Part shown: one piece after another, positions 53,686 through 63,933 of the stretch
Position numbering within the stretch: the stretch's first letter is position 1
Layout of the letters: each line of letters opens with the position of its first letter
Source of the DNA: Phocaeicola massiliensis B84634 = Timone 84634 = DSM 17679 = JCM 13223
GTDB taxonomy: Bacteria > Bacteroidota > Bacteroidia > Bacteroidales > Bacteroidaceae
Reading direction: 5' to 3'
Length of the DNA stretch: 64,000 nucleotides
Assembly (NCBI RefSeq): GCF_000382445.1
Contig: NZ_KB905473.1
Span: 519,043-583,042 of the forward strand
Notes under the pieces: model-generated
What the model was told of the DNA's origin: nothing
Database searches by the model: none
Seen by the model: only the letters and a program-made list of their open reading frames with translations
Program-made: the position numbers and the translations under genes

Positions 53686-55107
53686 TTAATAAAGTGCAGC
53701 TGTATCGTTCAGCAGTTGGTAAATGCTGCTGGCGATGCCCAATATGAAGATTCCTGCCACACAAATCAACAAACAGGTACGCATGGCGATACCGGTTTTG
53801 AAGGTGGCGATTGGTTCATCATTGGGGGTAATGAACATAGCTTTTACAATCAGCAGATAATAGTAAAGTGAAATAATGGTGTTTACCAATGCAATAAACA
53901 CTATCAGATAATATCCACTTTGGAAAGCTGCTGCAAATACAAAGAATTTACTGAAGAACCCGGCAAATGGCGGGATACCTGCCAAAGAGAAAAGGGCAAG
54001 TGTCATCACCATTGTCAGACGGGGATTGGTTTTGTAGAGTCCGTTGTAATCTTCGCGCTCAACCATTCCGTGGGTGTGTTGCTCGATGGCGTTGATTACC
54101 CCGAATACGGCAAGATTGGCTGCAATGTATACAATGATATAATAAACTAATGACGCCATTCCCTGCGGAGTGCCTGCCAGGACTGCCAGCATGATATATC
54201 CTGCCTGTGATATACTGCTGAATGCCATAAAGCGCTTTAAGTTGCTTTGGCGGATGGCAAACAGGTTGGCAATGGTGATGGTAGCGACAATGACCACGCA
54301 CAGCATTTCACTCCATTGGGCGGTCATGGAACCGAATACTTTGACCAAAATGGCCATCAGCGCAAAGGCGGCTGCACCTTTCGAGATAACCGACAGGTAA
54401 GCGGCAACTGTGGTAGGCGCTCCCTGATAGGTGTCGGCAGTCCACAAATGGAAAGGCACAAGGCTCAACTTAAAGGCCATACCGGAGAAGAAAAATACCA
54501 ATGCCAGTATTTGAAGCGGGCTTCCGGTGATGCCGGCAGGGATGTCCTCGAAATAGAGCGTACCTACGGTTCCGTAAATCATTGAGATGCCATAGAGGAA
54601 TATACCGCTGGAGAAGAGGGCGGATAAAATGAATTTTGCTCCGGCTTCTGCACTGTGACCTTTGTATTTGTCGAAGGCAACGAGGCATGCCATAGGAACG
54701 GTAGCCAGTTCCAGTCCTAAAAAGAACAGGAGAAAGTGACCTGCGCTCACCATGAAGTACATTCCCAGTAACGTGCTCAGTGTGAGTGTATAGAATTCTC
54801 CCATTTTGTGACGAGTGTCCGGACGACGCAGCCAATGGGTGGATTGCAGGAATACAAGGATGGTGCCCAAAGTGAGAACACTTTTCATAATGGAGGCCAT
54901 CGGAGTGGAATGATACATCCCTCCGAAAAGGATGACTTCATCGGGCCATATATTGGCAAGTAACTCAATTCCCAACAGGGCGCAGGCCAATGGGCGTAAC
55001 CAGTGGCGAAGACGCACGGGAAGGAAAAGGTCGAGTACAAACATCAACAGAAATACGGCGGTGAGGCTCAGCTCCTGATGCATTTGCAAAATAGATGTAA
55101 TGTCCAT
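53686..55107 (-). CDS. nuoN: NADH-quinone oxidoreductase subunit N
   Basis: This 473-residue antiporter-like membrane subunit of complex I has about 14 helices. It has the proton_antipo_M segments [41 protein letters not shown] with the key Lys, and [18 protein letters not shown]. It pumps protons in the membrane arm. It is the last gene of the nuo operon, 9 bp after nuoM. Confidence 0.95.
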   Translation of the reverse strand: MDITSILQMHQELSLTAVFLLMFVLDLFLPVRLRHWLRPLACALLGIELLANIWPDEVILFGGMYHSTPMASIMKSVLTLGTILVFLQSTHWLRRPDTRHKMGEFYTLTLSTLLGMYFMVSAGHFLLFFLGLELATVPMACLVAFDKYKGHSAEAGAKFILSALFSSGIFLYGISMIYGTVGTLYFEDIPAGITGSPLQILALVFFFSGMAFKLSLVPFHLWTADTYQGAPTTVAAYLSVISKGAAAFALMAILVKVFGSMTAQWSEMLCVVIVATITIANLFAIRQSNLKRFMAFSSISQAGYIMLAVLAGTPQGMASLVYYIIVYIAANLAVFGVINAIEQHTHGMVEREDYNGLYKTNPRLTMVMTLALFSLAGIPPFAGFFSKFFVFAAAFQSGYYLIVFIALVNTIISLYYYLLIVKAMFITPNDEPIATFKTGIAMRTCLLICVAGIFILGIASSIYQLLNDTAALY

Positions 55108-55116
55108 AATCGTATG

Positions 55117-56598
55117 TTATTGTATTAATTGAGTGATAATCGGTTCTACACTGTTACTAATCAGGTTGCTTATCCAGAATGGGGCAAGTCCCAGTCCGGC
55201 TACGCAGGCTATCAGGAAGATTACTGCCACTCTTTCATCCCAAGTTGCATCGGTAAGTTTCAGATGGTCGGGGTTCAGTACCTTGCCATATAGAATCTTA
55301 CCTACTACACGCAGAATATAAACCGCAGTAATCACGATACTTGTCGTAGCTATCAGCGTGCATACACGGTGGAAGGTATCGTTGTTTTGGAACGAGCCGA
55401 CAAAGACGGTCATTTCTGCCACAAATCCACTCAATCCCGGCAACCCCAGATTGGCAAGACCCGCAATGACATAGCCCACAGCCAGAAATGGCATGATTTT
55501 CATCAGTCCTCCCATCAGGCGTACATCGCGTGTATGGGTGCGGCCGTAAATCATACCGATCAGGGCAAAGAACAAAGCTGTCATCAGACCGTGGCTCAGC
55601 ATTTGGAGGATGGCTCCCGTACAACTGGTGCGTGTCATCATCAGAAGAGCGAAAAGCACCAGTCCGCAATGCGATACGGATGAATAGGCATTGATATATT
55701 TCAAGTCGGTCTGTACCACAGCGCTGAACGCACCGTAAACCACAGAAATGGTGGTCAGCACGAGGAATACATCACCCCACATGGCTGCTCCTTCGGGCAT
55801 CAGATACATGGCAACACGAAAACAGCCGTAGCCTCCCAACTTCATCAGCACACCGGCATGAAGCATACTGACGGCAGTCGGAGCAGATGCATGGCCGTCG
55901 GGACTCCATGTGTGGAATGGGAATAGTGCGCCCAGCACACCGAATCCCAGGAAAATAAGCGGGAAGAACAGGTGCTGCATCGTATCGGGAATATGTAGTT
56001 TGGCTATCTCGAGCAGATTCATTGTCTCGCCTCCTGCTCCATAGAAGATACCCAGAATACCTATTAGCAGGAAAGCAGAACCGCCCATCAGCATCAGGGT
56101 AAGTTTCATGGCTGCATATTCTTTACGGCCGCTTCCCCATATACCAATCAGCAGGTACATCGGGATAAGCGCTACTTCATAGAACATAAACATGGTGAAC
56201 AGGTCTGTTGAGATAAAGAATCCGAACACTCCCAAACTCAGCAGTGTGAACCATAGGAAATACTCTTTGGTGAGGGGCTGAAGTTTCCATGATGCAAATG
56301 TTCCGGTGAAGACAATGATAGCGCTCAGTAGTAACATGGCTACGGAGATACCGTCCACTCCGATGGAGTAACATATATGTAAGGGGGCATACCAGGATAT
56401 ACTGTCGGTAAACAGCATTTCTTCCATGGCACCGGCTTGGCGGAGTCCTATATAATCAATGGTGAGGTAGACAGACAGTGCCAGCAGCAGGGAAGCTCCG
56501 GTAACCATCACGCCCCGTACTTGATTGACGCTGCGCGAAGCCCAAAGCCCCGCGAGCATCAATAAAGGAACTATGATGAAAAAACTTAGTATGTTCAT
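55117..56598 (-). CDS. nuoM: NADH-quinone oxidoreductase subunit M
   Basis: This 493-residue antiporter-like subunit has the conserved Glu in FMFYEVALIPMYLLIGIWG, GALFPFHTWSPDGHASAPTA with its functional Lys-lacking but His-containing loop, and NAYSSVSHCGLVLFAL. It forms the middle proton channel of the membrane arm. It follows nuoL by 28 bp. Confidence 0.95.
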   Translation of the reverse strand: MNILSFFIIVPLLMLAGLWASRSVNQVRGVMVTGASLLLALSVYLTIDYIGLRQAGAMEEMLFTDSISWYAPLHICYSIGVDGISVAMLLLSAIIVFTGTFASWKLQPLTKEYFLWFTLLSLGVFGFFISTDLFTMFMFYEVALIPMYLLIGIWGSGRKEYAAMKLTLMLMGGSAFLLIGILGIFYGAGGETMNLLEIAKLHIPDTMQHLFFPLIFLGFGVLGALFPFHTWSPDGHASAPTAVSMLHAGVLMKLGGYGCFRVAMYLMPEGAAMWGDVFLVLTTISVVYGAFSAVVQTDLKYINAYSSVSHCGLVLFALLMMTRTSCTGAILQMLSHGLMTALFFALIGMIYGRTHTRDVRLMGGLMKIMPFLAVGYVIAGLANLGLPGLSGFVAEMTVFVGSFQNNDTFHRVCTLIATTSIVITAVYILRVVGKILYGKVLNPDHLKLTDATWDERVAVIFLIACVAGLGLAPFWISNLISNSVEPIITQLIQ

Positions 56599-56626
56599 TT
56601 GTATACTTAATTATTCGTTTGGCTGG

Positions 56627-58519
56627 TTAAACTAATAGTATCAGCGTCAGTATCAAGGCTCCTGCGAGGAACCAAATACTGTATTGCTGTACATTTCCGC
56701 TTTGCATATCACGTATCTCATCAGCTGTGGCGTGGGTGCTCCAGGCGGTGAAGTTGAAGAACTGGTCGATGACGTGACGGTCCCACCATGCTATCGGAGT
56801 ACTGATACACCGGAATATAATCTTCTTGGTGAAGAACATCCAGACTTCGTCCATGTAGAAGCGGTGATAGGCAGCTGTGTGCAAACGGCTGAAGGTGTGT
56901 GCCAGCTTGTCGGCGACAGGCTGTTTGGGACCTGCATACATCCATGTGGCAAGACCGATGGACAACAGTGCAATAATGATACTTGTTGTGGCTACCTGCA
57001 TATCCAGGTGGATGGTATAAGCCTCTCCGTTGCTGCTGATTAAATTACCGAACGGGATGAATCCCGCCACACAGGTCACGGCTGCCAAAAACAGTAACGG
57101 GAAAGTCATGGTAAGCGGTGCTTCATGCGGAGTATGTGCAGCGTGGAGGGTTTTGTTTTCCGTGCCCCAGAAAATGCCATAATACAGACGGAACATATAG
57201 AATGCGGTCATCGCAGCTATACCTGTCATTATCCAGCCCATGACCGGGCTGAACCGGAAGCAGGCGGTCAGGATTTCGTCTTTGGAGAAGAATCCCGAGA
57301 AAGGCCAAATGCCCGAAATGGCAAGGCAGGCTATCAGAAATGTGATGTGGGTGACAGGCATGTATTTGCGCAACCCGCCCATCGCGCTCATTTCATTGCT
57401 GTGTACGGCATGAATGATGCATCCTGCCCCCAAGAAGAGTAATGCCTTGAACATGGCGTGAGTGAACAGATGGAACATGGAGGCCATGTAGCCCAATCCT
57501 CCTTCGTGGGGATTCATCGAGGTGCAAACGCCCAAGGCAACAATCATAAAGCCTATCTGTGAAATGGTGGAGAAAGCAAGTACACGTTTGATATCGCTTT
57601 GCACACAGGCTACACTGGCAGCATAGAATGCTGTGAAAGCACCGATGTAGGCTGTCCAGTGGAGTACTTCGGGAGCGTAACCGATGAACAATGGGAACAT
57701 ACGGGCTACCAGATATACACCGGCTACCACCATGGTGGCGGCATGAATCAGGGCACTGACCGGAGTAGGGCCTTCCATGGCATCGGGCAGCCAGATGTGT
57801 AATGGGAACATGGCGCTTTTTCCGGCTCCGCCGACAAACATCAGCCCCAATGCCAGTGGAATCATTGTTCCTGCTGCAACCAGAGCGCTTGCGGCAGGAG
57901 TGAAAGAGAATGTTTCTGCGTAGTAGCCGTAGATGAGGATACCAATCAGAAAACCGAGGTCGGCAAAACGGGTGACGATAAATGCTTTTTTGCTGGCTGC
58001 GATGGCTTCTTTCTTGGTATAATAGAAACCGATGAGCAGGTAAGAGCTGACGCCCACCAATTCCCAAAAGACGTACATTTGGAAAATATTGGTTGCTACT
58101 ACCAGTCCCAGCATTGACATGGTGAAAAGACTCAGAAAAGCATAATAGCGCTGGAAGCCTTTTTCACCTTTCATATAGCCGAAGGAGTAGATGTGTACCA
58201 TCAGTGACACGGTAGAAATCACAACCAGCATCATGATGGAAATAGGATCGAGCAAAATGCCCATATTGATATGAAGGTCGGCTGTGAACGGCAACCATTC
58301 AAAGTTGTAGGGCATGAGGGTGGGGAAGGTGCCTGCTGCCGTACGGCCGCCTGTGAAATAGTGAAAGGCGGTGAGGTAGGAAAGCAATGCCACTCCTGTC
58401 AGTGAAGCTGTGCCGATGGCACCTGCCACGCTGTTCTTCATGCGCATACCTGCCAGTCCCAGTATCAGAAAACTGAGGAAAGGAAGGATGAGGATTAGAA
58501 TAGTATATTCCATAATCAA
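56627..58519 (-). CDS. nuoL: NADH-quinone oxidoreductase subunit L
   Basis: This 630-residue distal antiporter-like subunit has FWELVGVSSYLLIGFYY, GKSAMFPLHIWLPDAMEGPTP, and VLAFSTISQIGFMIVALG, with a long C-terminal segment matching the lateral helix that runs along the membrane arm. The start codon overlaps the nuoK stop (4 bp). An ATG two codons later (58513) is an alternative. Confidence 0.95.
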   Translation of the reverse strand: MIMEYTILILILPFLSFLILGLAGMRMKNSVAGAIGTASLTGVALLSYLTAFHYFTGGRTAAGTFPTLMPYNFEWLPFTADLHINMGILLDPISIMMLVVISTVSLMVHIYSFGYMKGEKGFQRYYAFLSLFTMSMLGLVVATNIFQMYVFWELVGVSSYLLIGFYYTKKEAIAASKKAFIVTRFADLGFLIGILIYGYYAETFSFTPAASALVAAGTMIPLALGLMFVGGAGKSAMFPLHIWLPDAMEGPTPVSALIHAATMVVAGVYLVARMFPLFIGYAPEVLHWTAYIGAFTAFYAASVACVQSDIKRVLAFSTISQIGFMIVALGVCTSMNPHEGGLGYMASMFHLFTHAMFKALLFLGAGCIIHAVHSNEMSAMGGLRKYMPVTHITFLIACLAISGIWPFSGFFSKDEILTACFRFSPVMGWIMTGIAAMTAFYMFRLYYGIFWGTENKTLHAAHTPHEAPLTMTFPLLFLAAVTCVAGFIPFGNLISSNGEAYTIHLDMQVATTSIIIALLSIGLATWMYAGPKQPVADKLAHTFSRLHTAAYHRFYMDEVWMFFTKKIIFRCISTPIAWWDRHVIDQFFNFTAWSTHATADEIRDMQSGNVQQYSIWFLAGALILTLILLV

Positions 58520-58824
58520 TTTTTCATTTCGTTTAAGTTCTTCACTTGTATGTTTCGGATGTTACGATAGATATTGATGATAATGGCAATAGCTACCGCT
58601 GTTTCCGCAGCACTCACTCCGATGGCGAACAGGGCGAAGAACACTCCTTCCAGTTCGTTGGGGAAGAGGTAGCGGTTGAACACGGCGAAGTTGATATCGA
58701 CGGAGTTCAAAATCAGTTCCACACTAATTAGCATGGCGAGCAGGTTGCGGCGGGTAAAGAAGCCATAGATGCCTGCAAACATCATAAAGGTGGAAACCAC
58801 CAGGTAATATTCCATGTGTACCAT
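58516..58824 (-). CDS. nuoK: NADH-quinone oxidoreductase subunit K
   Basis: This 102-residue subunit has three helices and the buried carboxylates in SVELILNSVDINF and GVSAAETAVAIAI needed for proton transfer. The length is typical. It lies 8 bp after nuoJ and overlaps nuoL. Confidence 0.95.
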   Translation of the reverse strand: MVHMEYYLVVSTFMMFAGIYGFFTRRNLLAMLISVELILNSVDINFAVFNRYLFPNELEGVFFALFAIGVSAAETAVAIAIIINIYRNIRNIQVKNLNEMKN

Positions 58825-58832
58825 AATCAGAC

Positions 58833-59336
58833 TTATCTTTTACGTGCAATCATTATACCTCCCACAATACAAGCCAGCAACAATATGCTGATGACTTCGA
58901 AAGGCAGTACATATTGATATTTTCCCATTCCCATCAGGGTGTGGCCGATGGTCTGCACATGCAGTTCGCCGGGAGTGAAGTGGGAGGGGAGAAACTCGTT
59001 TTTCAACATAACAAACAGGCAGATGCCCAGCCCGGCAAGGGTGGAAACAACTCCTGCCACCATTTTACCGTTTTTCAGCCGTTCGGACTTGTCTCCTTGT
59101 GAGGAGGTCAGCAGAATACTGAAAACATAAAGTACCGTGATGCCGCCGGCATAAATCAGCAATTGGACGGCTCCCAAAAACGAATAATTGAGCTGGAAGT
59201 AAATGCCTGCCGTGCCGAATAGTACAAACAGCAAATAGGTCGCTGCGCGCAGAATGCGTGATGTGGTGACCGCCAGTACCGAACAGACAGCGATAAACAA
59301 TGCCAGCACAATGAATACAATTAGTTGTAGTGTCAT
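58833..59336 (-). CDS. nuoJ: NADH-quinone oxidoreductase subunit J
   Basis: This 167-residue membrane subunit has five helices and the conserved SFLGAVQLLIYAGGITVLYVF containing the pi-bulge region. It connects the quinone site to the antiporter modules. It follows nuoI by 16 bp. Confidence 0.94.
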   Translation of the reverse strand: MTLQLIVFIVLALFIAVCSVLAVTTSRILRAATYLLFVLFGTAGIYFQLNYSFLGAVQLLIYAGGITVLYVFSILLTSSQGDKSERLKNGKMVAGVVSTLAGLGICLFVMLKNEFLPSHFTPGELHVQTIGHTLMGMGKYQYVLPFEVISILLLACIVGGIMIARKR

Positions 59337-59352
59337 AATATCGTTTGTTTTT

Positions 59353-59805
59353 TTATTTCTTATTCAGGGTGAGAACCAATTTGCTGCGGTCGAACACTGC
59401 ATTTTCAAATTCCGTATCAAAACAGATGGCATCGTGCGGACACGCATTGACGCAGAGTTGACAGAACATGCAGGCGCCCAAATCATATTCATATTTCACC
59501 AATGTTTTTTTCTTCTTACCTGTTTCTTCATCAGTCTGTGTTTCGCTGGTGATATGAATGGTGTCGTTGGGACAGGCCATTTGACAAAGCCCGCAGGCAA
59601 TACATTTATTGTTCCCGTTTTCGTCTGCCGGCATGACGAGACGCCCGCGAAAACGGGGAGAGATTTCCAGTGTAGCACGGTTCTCGGGATACTGCTCGGT
59701 TACTTTCGGAGTGAAAAATTCCCGTCCGGTGATTTTCATTCCGGTGAGCAGTGTACCGATACCGTGCAACAGTCCTCCTATATATGAACGTTTTTCTTCT
59801 TTCAT
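59353..59805 (-). CDS. nuoI: NADH-quinone oxidoreductase subunit I, two [4Fe-4S] clusters
   Basis: This 150-residue ferredoxin-like subunit has two cluster motifs, CIACGLCQMACP and CMFCQLCVNACP, which carry electrons to NuoB. It overlaps nuoH by one base. Since the NADH-binding module genes are absent here, a reduced ferredoxin or similar donor may dock at this subunit. Confidence 0.96.
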   Translation of the reverse strand: MKEEKRSYIGGLLHGIGTLLTGMKITGREFFTPKVTEQYPENRATLEISPRFRGRLVMPADENGNNKCIACGLCQMACPNDTIHITSETQTDEETGKKKKTLVKYEYDLGACMFCQLCVNACPHDAICFDTEFENAVFDRSKLVLTLNKK

Positions 59806-60881
59806 TAGAAATGCAATTTAAATACAACAATAATAACCATCAGCAACAAATTGCAAAGACCTATCGGTACCAGGTATTTCCATTCCAGTGTAAGAATCTG
59901 GTCGATACGTAAACGAGGGAAAGTCCATTTTATCCACATCAGCAGCCAGACAATAAAGAATGACTTTGCAAAGAACCATACAAATCCGGGAATATAGTCC
60001 ATGACGGTATTGAAGCCGTCCAAGCCGGGAATATGCAACGGCATCCAGCCGCCCAGGAAGATAGTGGCGGCTACTCCGGCAATAATGAACAGGTTGACAA
60101 ACTCTGCCACATAGAATAAGCCGAAGTGCATACCCGAATATTCGGTGTGATATCCGGCTGTCAGCTCACTTTCGGCTTCGGGCAAGTCGAATGGACCACG
60201 GTTTACCTCTGCATTGCCGGCTATCAGATAGATGATAAAGGCTATCATTGCCGGGATATGGCCTTTGAAAAGGAACCAGCCGTCGGCCTGGCGTTCTACG
60301 ATTTCTGAAAATTGCATGGTATCGGTCAATACGACAATGGTGAGAATGCTCAGTCCGACAGACAGTTCATAACTGATCATCTGTGCACCGCTTCGCATGG
60401 CACCGATTAGTGAGTACTTGTTGTTGGAACTCCATCCGGCAAGCAGGATACCTACCACACCGATGCTGGAGGCTGCCATCAGGAAAAAGATGCCGACATT
60501 GAAGTCGAGCACTTCCATCCCTTTGCTGAAAGGCAAACAACTGAATGACAGGATAGATGCCAGTATCACAATATAGGGAGCGAGGTTATAAAGGAAATTG
60601 TCGGCGTGACGAATGGTGATGATTTCTTTTATCAACATCTTGAATACATCGGCAAAGACCTGTATGGTGCCCCAAGGTCCTACGCGCATCGGTCCCAGGC
60701 GACACTGGAATGCTGCACAGACTTTTCGCTCCATGAATATCATAATGATAGCAATCACTGCGTAGGCAAGCATGATGCATACGCCGATAGCCACACACTC
60801 TATAAATACCGCCAACCCTTCGGGCATGAAGGAGGTAAGCATTGAGTGTATCCATTGGGTTACTATACTAAAATCAAACAT
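59805..60881 (-). CDS. nuoH: NADH-quinone oxidoreductase subunit H
   Basis: This 358-residue membrane subunit forms the quinone chamber with NuoB and NuoD. Conserved segments are [37 protein letters not shown] [20 protein letters not shown], and the acidic loop [20 protein letters not shown]. It follows nuoCD by 30 bp. Confidence 0.96.
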   Translation of the reverse strand: MFDFSIVTQWIHSMLTSFMPEGLAVFIECVAIGVCIMLAYAVIAIIMIFMERKVCAAFQCRLGPMRVGPWGTIQVFADVFKMLIKEIITIRHADNFLYNLAPYIVILASILSFSCLPFSKGMEVLDFNVGIFFLMAASSIGVVGILLAGWSSNNKYSLIGAMRSGAQMISYELSVGLSILTIVVLTDTMQFSEIVERQADGWFLFKGHIPAMIAFIIYLIAGNAEVNRGPFDLPEAESELTAGYHTEYSGMHFGLFYVAEFVNLFIIAGVAATIFLGGWMPLHIPGLDGFNTVMDYIPGFVWFFAKSFFIVWLLMWIKWTFPRLRIDQILTLEWKYLVPIGLCNLLLMVIIVVFKLHF

Positions 60882-60911
60882 ATATTATTTCGTTTCGTTT
60901 TATTATTAATC

Positions 60912-62468
60912 TTATCTGTCTATGTCCGGTACCACGTAATCCACTGTTCCGCCGATGGCAATGAGGTCGGCTATCTTGGCACCGCGGCACATGGTTTCCA
61001 TTGCCGAAACCAATGGCAGTCCGGTGGCACGGAACTTCAGACGGTAAGGATATTTATCTCCACGACTTTCCAAAAAGACGCCGAACTCTCCACGGCTGCC
61101 TTCCACCGCAGCATAATAAGAACCTTCGGGCACACGGATAATCGGTTTCATCTTTTGCTGAAATGCTCCTTCAGGAATATTATCAATCAACTGTTCGATG
61201 ATGTTCATACTTTCCATGATTTCTTCCATACGTACCATGTAGCGTGCGAATGAATCGCCTTCGGTATGGACAATTTCCTTGAAGTCGACTTTTCCATACA
61301 TAGAGTAGGGATGGCGTTTGCGAGTATCGCAAGCCCAACCGCTGGCGCGCCCTGTTCCCCCCGTTGCACCAAAAGAGATGGCGTCTTCGCGACTGAGCAC
61401 TCCTACACCTTTCATACGTTCCTGTGCGATGATATTGCCGGTGAAGACTTCATGATACTCTTTTAATGTCGGACGGAGATAAGCGATAAAGTCTTTTACC
61501 TTTTGCACAAAGTCCGGCGCGATATCGGCCTGCACACCGCCGATGGTATTATAGTTCTGGATTAAGCGACCGCCGGTGGTTGCTTCGAAGATGTCCAGAA
61601 TCTTTTCGCGGTCGCGGAATCCGTAAAAGAAGGCAGTTAGCGCGCCCAAGTCCATGCACAGACAAGAAAAGAAAAGCAGATGTGAATCAATGCGTTGCAG
61701 CTCGTCCATGATGGTGCGGATATACTGTATACGTTCACTCACTTCCACACCCATTGCCTTTTCGATACACATGCAGAGTGCATGGCGGTTTTGGTGTGCG
61801 CCCAAATAATCCAACCGGTCGGTTAAGGCGAGTGTTTGGGGATATGTCAGACTTTCGCACATCTTTTCGATGCCGCGGTGGATATATCCGCAGTGTACAT
61901 CCAGTTTCTTTATAATCTCACCTTCCAGTGACACGCGAAAGCGGAGCACTCCGTGAGTTGCCGGATGCTGCGGACCTATATTAATAATGTATTCATCTTC
62001 GTCGAAGATGGTTTCTCGTTTTTCAATTACGCTGCCGTCATGCTGTACTTCCATGTATTGGGTGGTATCGACCGGCTCTTCGTTGGTCATCCGCAGCGGG
62101 TTGAGGCTTTCGTCATAATCTTTGCGAAGCGGATGGCCTATCCAGTCTTCACGCAGGAACAAGCGGCGCATGTCGGGGTGTCCCACAAAACGGATGCCGA
62201 AGTAATCATACACTTCACGTTCGTTGAATTCTGCGCCTTTCCAAATATCGCAGACTGTAGGCAATTCAGCTTTCTCGCGGTTGGCAGTGACAGCTTTAAT
62301 TACTTTGTTCTCGCCGGTAGCTGTCTTTTCCAGATGGTAGACTACTCCCAATCCTTCTTCTCCCCAGTCCATTCCGGTGAGTGAACGCATAAAGTCATAG
62401 CCTTCCGCGCGTAACTTTTGCATCTCGGTGCGGAGTTCGTTAGGTTCTATTTTGATAATATCATCCAT
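60912..62468 (-). CDS. nuoCD: Fused NADH-quinone oxidoreductase subunits C and D
   Basis: This 518-residue fusion joins the NuoC domain (about 1-130, YDYFGIRFVGHPDMRRLFLRE) to the NuoD domain (about 140-518, NIGPQHPATHGVLRF with the quinone-site His, HCGYIHRGIEKM, and DYVVPDIDR at the end). Fusion of C and D also occurs in E. coli and is normal for Bacteroides. It lies 3 bp after nuoB. Confidence 0.96.
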   Translation of the reverse strand: MDDIIKIEPNELRTEMQKLRAEGYDFMRSLTGMDWGEEGLGVVYHLEKTATGENKVIKAVTANREKAELPTVCDIWKGAEFNEREVYDYFGIRFVGHPDMRRLFLREDWIGHPLRKDYDESLNPLRMTNEEPVDTTQYMEVQHDGSVIEKRETIFDEDEYIINIGPQHPATHGVLRFRVSLEGEIIKKLDVHCGYIHRGIEKMCESLTYPQTLALTDRLDYLGAHQNRHALCMCIEKAMGVEVSERIQYIRTIMDELQRIDSHLLFFSCLCMDLGALTAFFYGFRDREKILDIFEATTGGRLIQNYNTIGGVQADIAPDFVQKVKDFIAYLRPTLKEYHEVFTGNIIAQERMKGVGVLSREDAISFGATGGTGRASGWACDTRKRHPYSMYGKVDFKEIVHTEGDSFARYMVRMEEIMESMNIIEQLIDNIPEGAFQQKMKPIIRVPEGSYYAAVEGSRGEFGVFLESRGDKYPYRLKFRATGLPLVSAMETMCRGAKIADLIAIGGTVDYVVPDIDR

Positions 62469-62471
62469 AAG

Positions 62472-63059
62472 TTATTCCTTTTGGGGTTCTTCTTCCTTGC
62501 GGTTTACTCCGCCAAAGAATTTTTCCAGTTTTACTTTACGTTGCAGTTGCATCATGCCATATAATAAGGCTTCGGGCCGTGGGGGGCATCCGGGAATATA
62601 AACGTCTACCGGTAATATTTTGTCAACTCCGTTCAGCACATGGTAGGATTTTTTAAACGGACCTCCGCTGATGGCGCATCCGCCCACTGCAATCACATAT
62701 TTGGGGTCTGCCATTTGGTCATAAAGACGTTTTAATACCGGTGCCATTTTGTGTGTGATGGTTCCGGCTACCATAATCATATCTGCCTGGCGCGGACTGG
62801 CGCGGGCTACTTCAAACCCGAAACGGGCAAAGTCATACCGGGCAGCACCGACTGCCATAAACTCAATTCCGCAGCAACTGGTTGCAAAGGTAAGCGGCCA
62901 CAGCGAGTTGCTGCGTCCCCAGTTGATAAGGTCATCCAAACAACCGATAAGTACTTTTGTACCTCCTTCATTAAGTTGTTTGACCATGTTCTCCAGATAC
63001 TCATTATCTTTGAAATCTTCATAAGGGATAGATTTTATGACCGGTTTCTTTATTTCCAT
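62472..63059 (-). CDS. nuoB: NADH-quinone oxidoreductase subunit B, cluster N2
   Basis: The ATG at 63059 gives 195 residues starting [11 protein letters not shown] longer frame from 63170 would read 37 residues over nuoA and is not used. The N2 [4Fe-4S] cluster ligands lie in the [10 protein letters not shown] pair, VGGCAISGG, and [10 protein letters not shown]. It overlaps nuoA by 10 bp, which suggests translational coupling. Confidence 0.95.
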   Translation of the reverse strand: MEIKKPVIKSIPYEDFKDNEYLENMVKQLNEGGTKVLIGCLDDLINWGRSNSLWPLTFATSCCGIEFMAVGAARYDFARFGFEVARASPRQADMIMVAGTITHKMAPVLKRLYDQMADPKYVIAVGGCAISGGPFKKSYHVLNGVDKILPVDVYIPGCPPRPEALLYGMMQLQRKVKLEKFFGGVNRKEEEPQKE

Positions 63060-63400
63060 TCCAATGCTCCTTTCTTCCAAGCGTATGCCAGGCCTAATAT
63101 GAGTACTACAATAAAGAAGAAGATGCTGACTAAACCGTACACTCCTAAATCCTGAACGACTGCCGCCCACGGAAAGAGAAATACCGTTTCAACATCAAAC
63201 ATGAGAAATAGAATGGCAAACAGATAGTAACCTACCTTAAATTGCATCCATGACTGTCCCCGGGTGGGGATACCACATTCGTAAGCCTCTCCTTTTTGCG
63301 GATTGTACGAACGGGGAGAAATGGCACGGGCAATACCCAAAGCCACGGCAACCAGTGCAATTGCCGTCAGGATAACGACAACTAATAGTGTAAAATACAT
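63050..63400 (-). CDS. nuoA: NADH-quinone oxidoreductase subunit A
   Basis: This 116-residue membrane subunit has three helices and the conserved loop [21 protein letters not shown] with the cysteine that reports the quinone-site state. It is the first gene of the nuo operon. No clear TAnnTTTG box is seen in the 110 bp upstream. Confidence 0.95.
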   Translation of the reverse strand: MYFTLLVVVILTAIALVAVALGIARAISPRSYNPQKGEAYECGIPTRGQSWMQFKVGYYLFAILFLMFDVETVFLFPWAAVVQDLGVYGLVSIFFFIVVLILGLAYAWKKGALEWK

Positions 63401-63510
63401 ATCTAAACTTTTTTTTGATTAGACAAAAAGTGAATGAACACAAAGCCCACTTACATAACGCTTAATGCAAGATACTTTGTTTTGGCTTTTAGCTTGAAGG
63501 CTTTATAAAA

Positions 63511-63900
63511 TTAAATAATGATTCGCCGTAGTGCATAGATATAGTAATCCACGGCATGCGAGTAATGTGAAATGGATGAATGAAAATGTATGTTGTTTGT
63601 TTGTAGCTCTTGTTTCCAGAAATCATTCAGTGTAGCAAGCAGACGGAGAGCACATTTGGATTTGGAAGTCAAATCCGGATTGTCAAGAGCAATTGCTACT
63701 TGTGGCATATCGGCAAAACGGTTGATAAACAGGAAATCCATGGTCTTTTTACACGGACTTTGTGTTTGCTGATAAGAAGAGGTTACGTTTGATTTCTGAA
63801 AGAATGAACTCTTTACTGACGCATACTCTTCTTGTCCCGCTGTTGTTATCAAGAGCAGGAAAAATAAAAGAGAAATAAAGATCTTCAGTATATTGTTCAT
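63511..63900 (-). CDS. Small secreted protein, function unknown
   Basis: This is a 129-residue protein with an N-terminal hydrophobic signal (NILKIFISLLFFLLLITTAG). The mature part has two cysteines (QSPCKKTMDF and SKCALRLL) that could form a disulfide, and a histidine-rich end (HFHSSISHYSHAVDYY). I do not recognise a family. It is 110 bp upstream of nuoA on the same strand, with its own candidate promoter, so a link to complex I is uncertain. Confidence 0.6.
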   Translation of the reverse strand: MNNILKIFISLLFFLLLITTAGQEEYASVKSSFFQKSNVTSSYQQTQSPCKKTMDFLFINRFADMPQVAIALDNPDLTSKSKCALRLLATLNDFWKQELQTNNIHFHSSISHYSHAVDYYIYALRRIII

Positions 63901-63925
63901 AATGATGATTTTTATTTAGAGGTCG

Positions 63926-63933
63926 CAAAGTTA
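63926..63933 (-). promoter_or_regulatory. -7 box of the small secreted protein gene
   Basis: On the minus strand it reads TAACTTTG, identical to the box before the threonine aldolase gene, 26 bp before the start codon. Confidence 0.5.

Noticed and set aside
57393-58067. 224-codon frame overlapping nuoL on the same strand
   Set aside because: nuoL is certain; this frame is out of phase and rich in Arg, His, Cys and Ser, typical of a shadow.
63060-63170. Longer nuoB start with 37 extra residues
   Set aside because: The extension runs over nuoA codons in another frame and is absent from the NuoB family pattern; MEIKKP at 63059 is the natural start.
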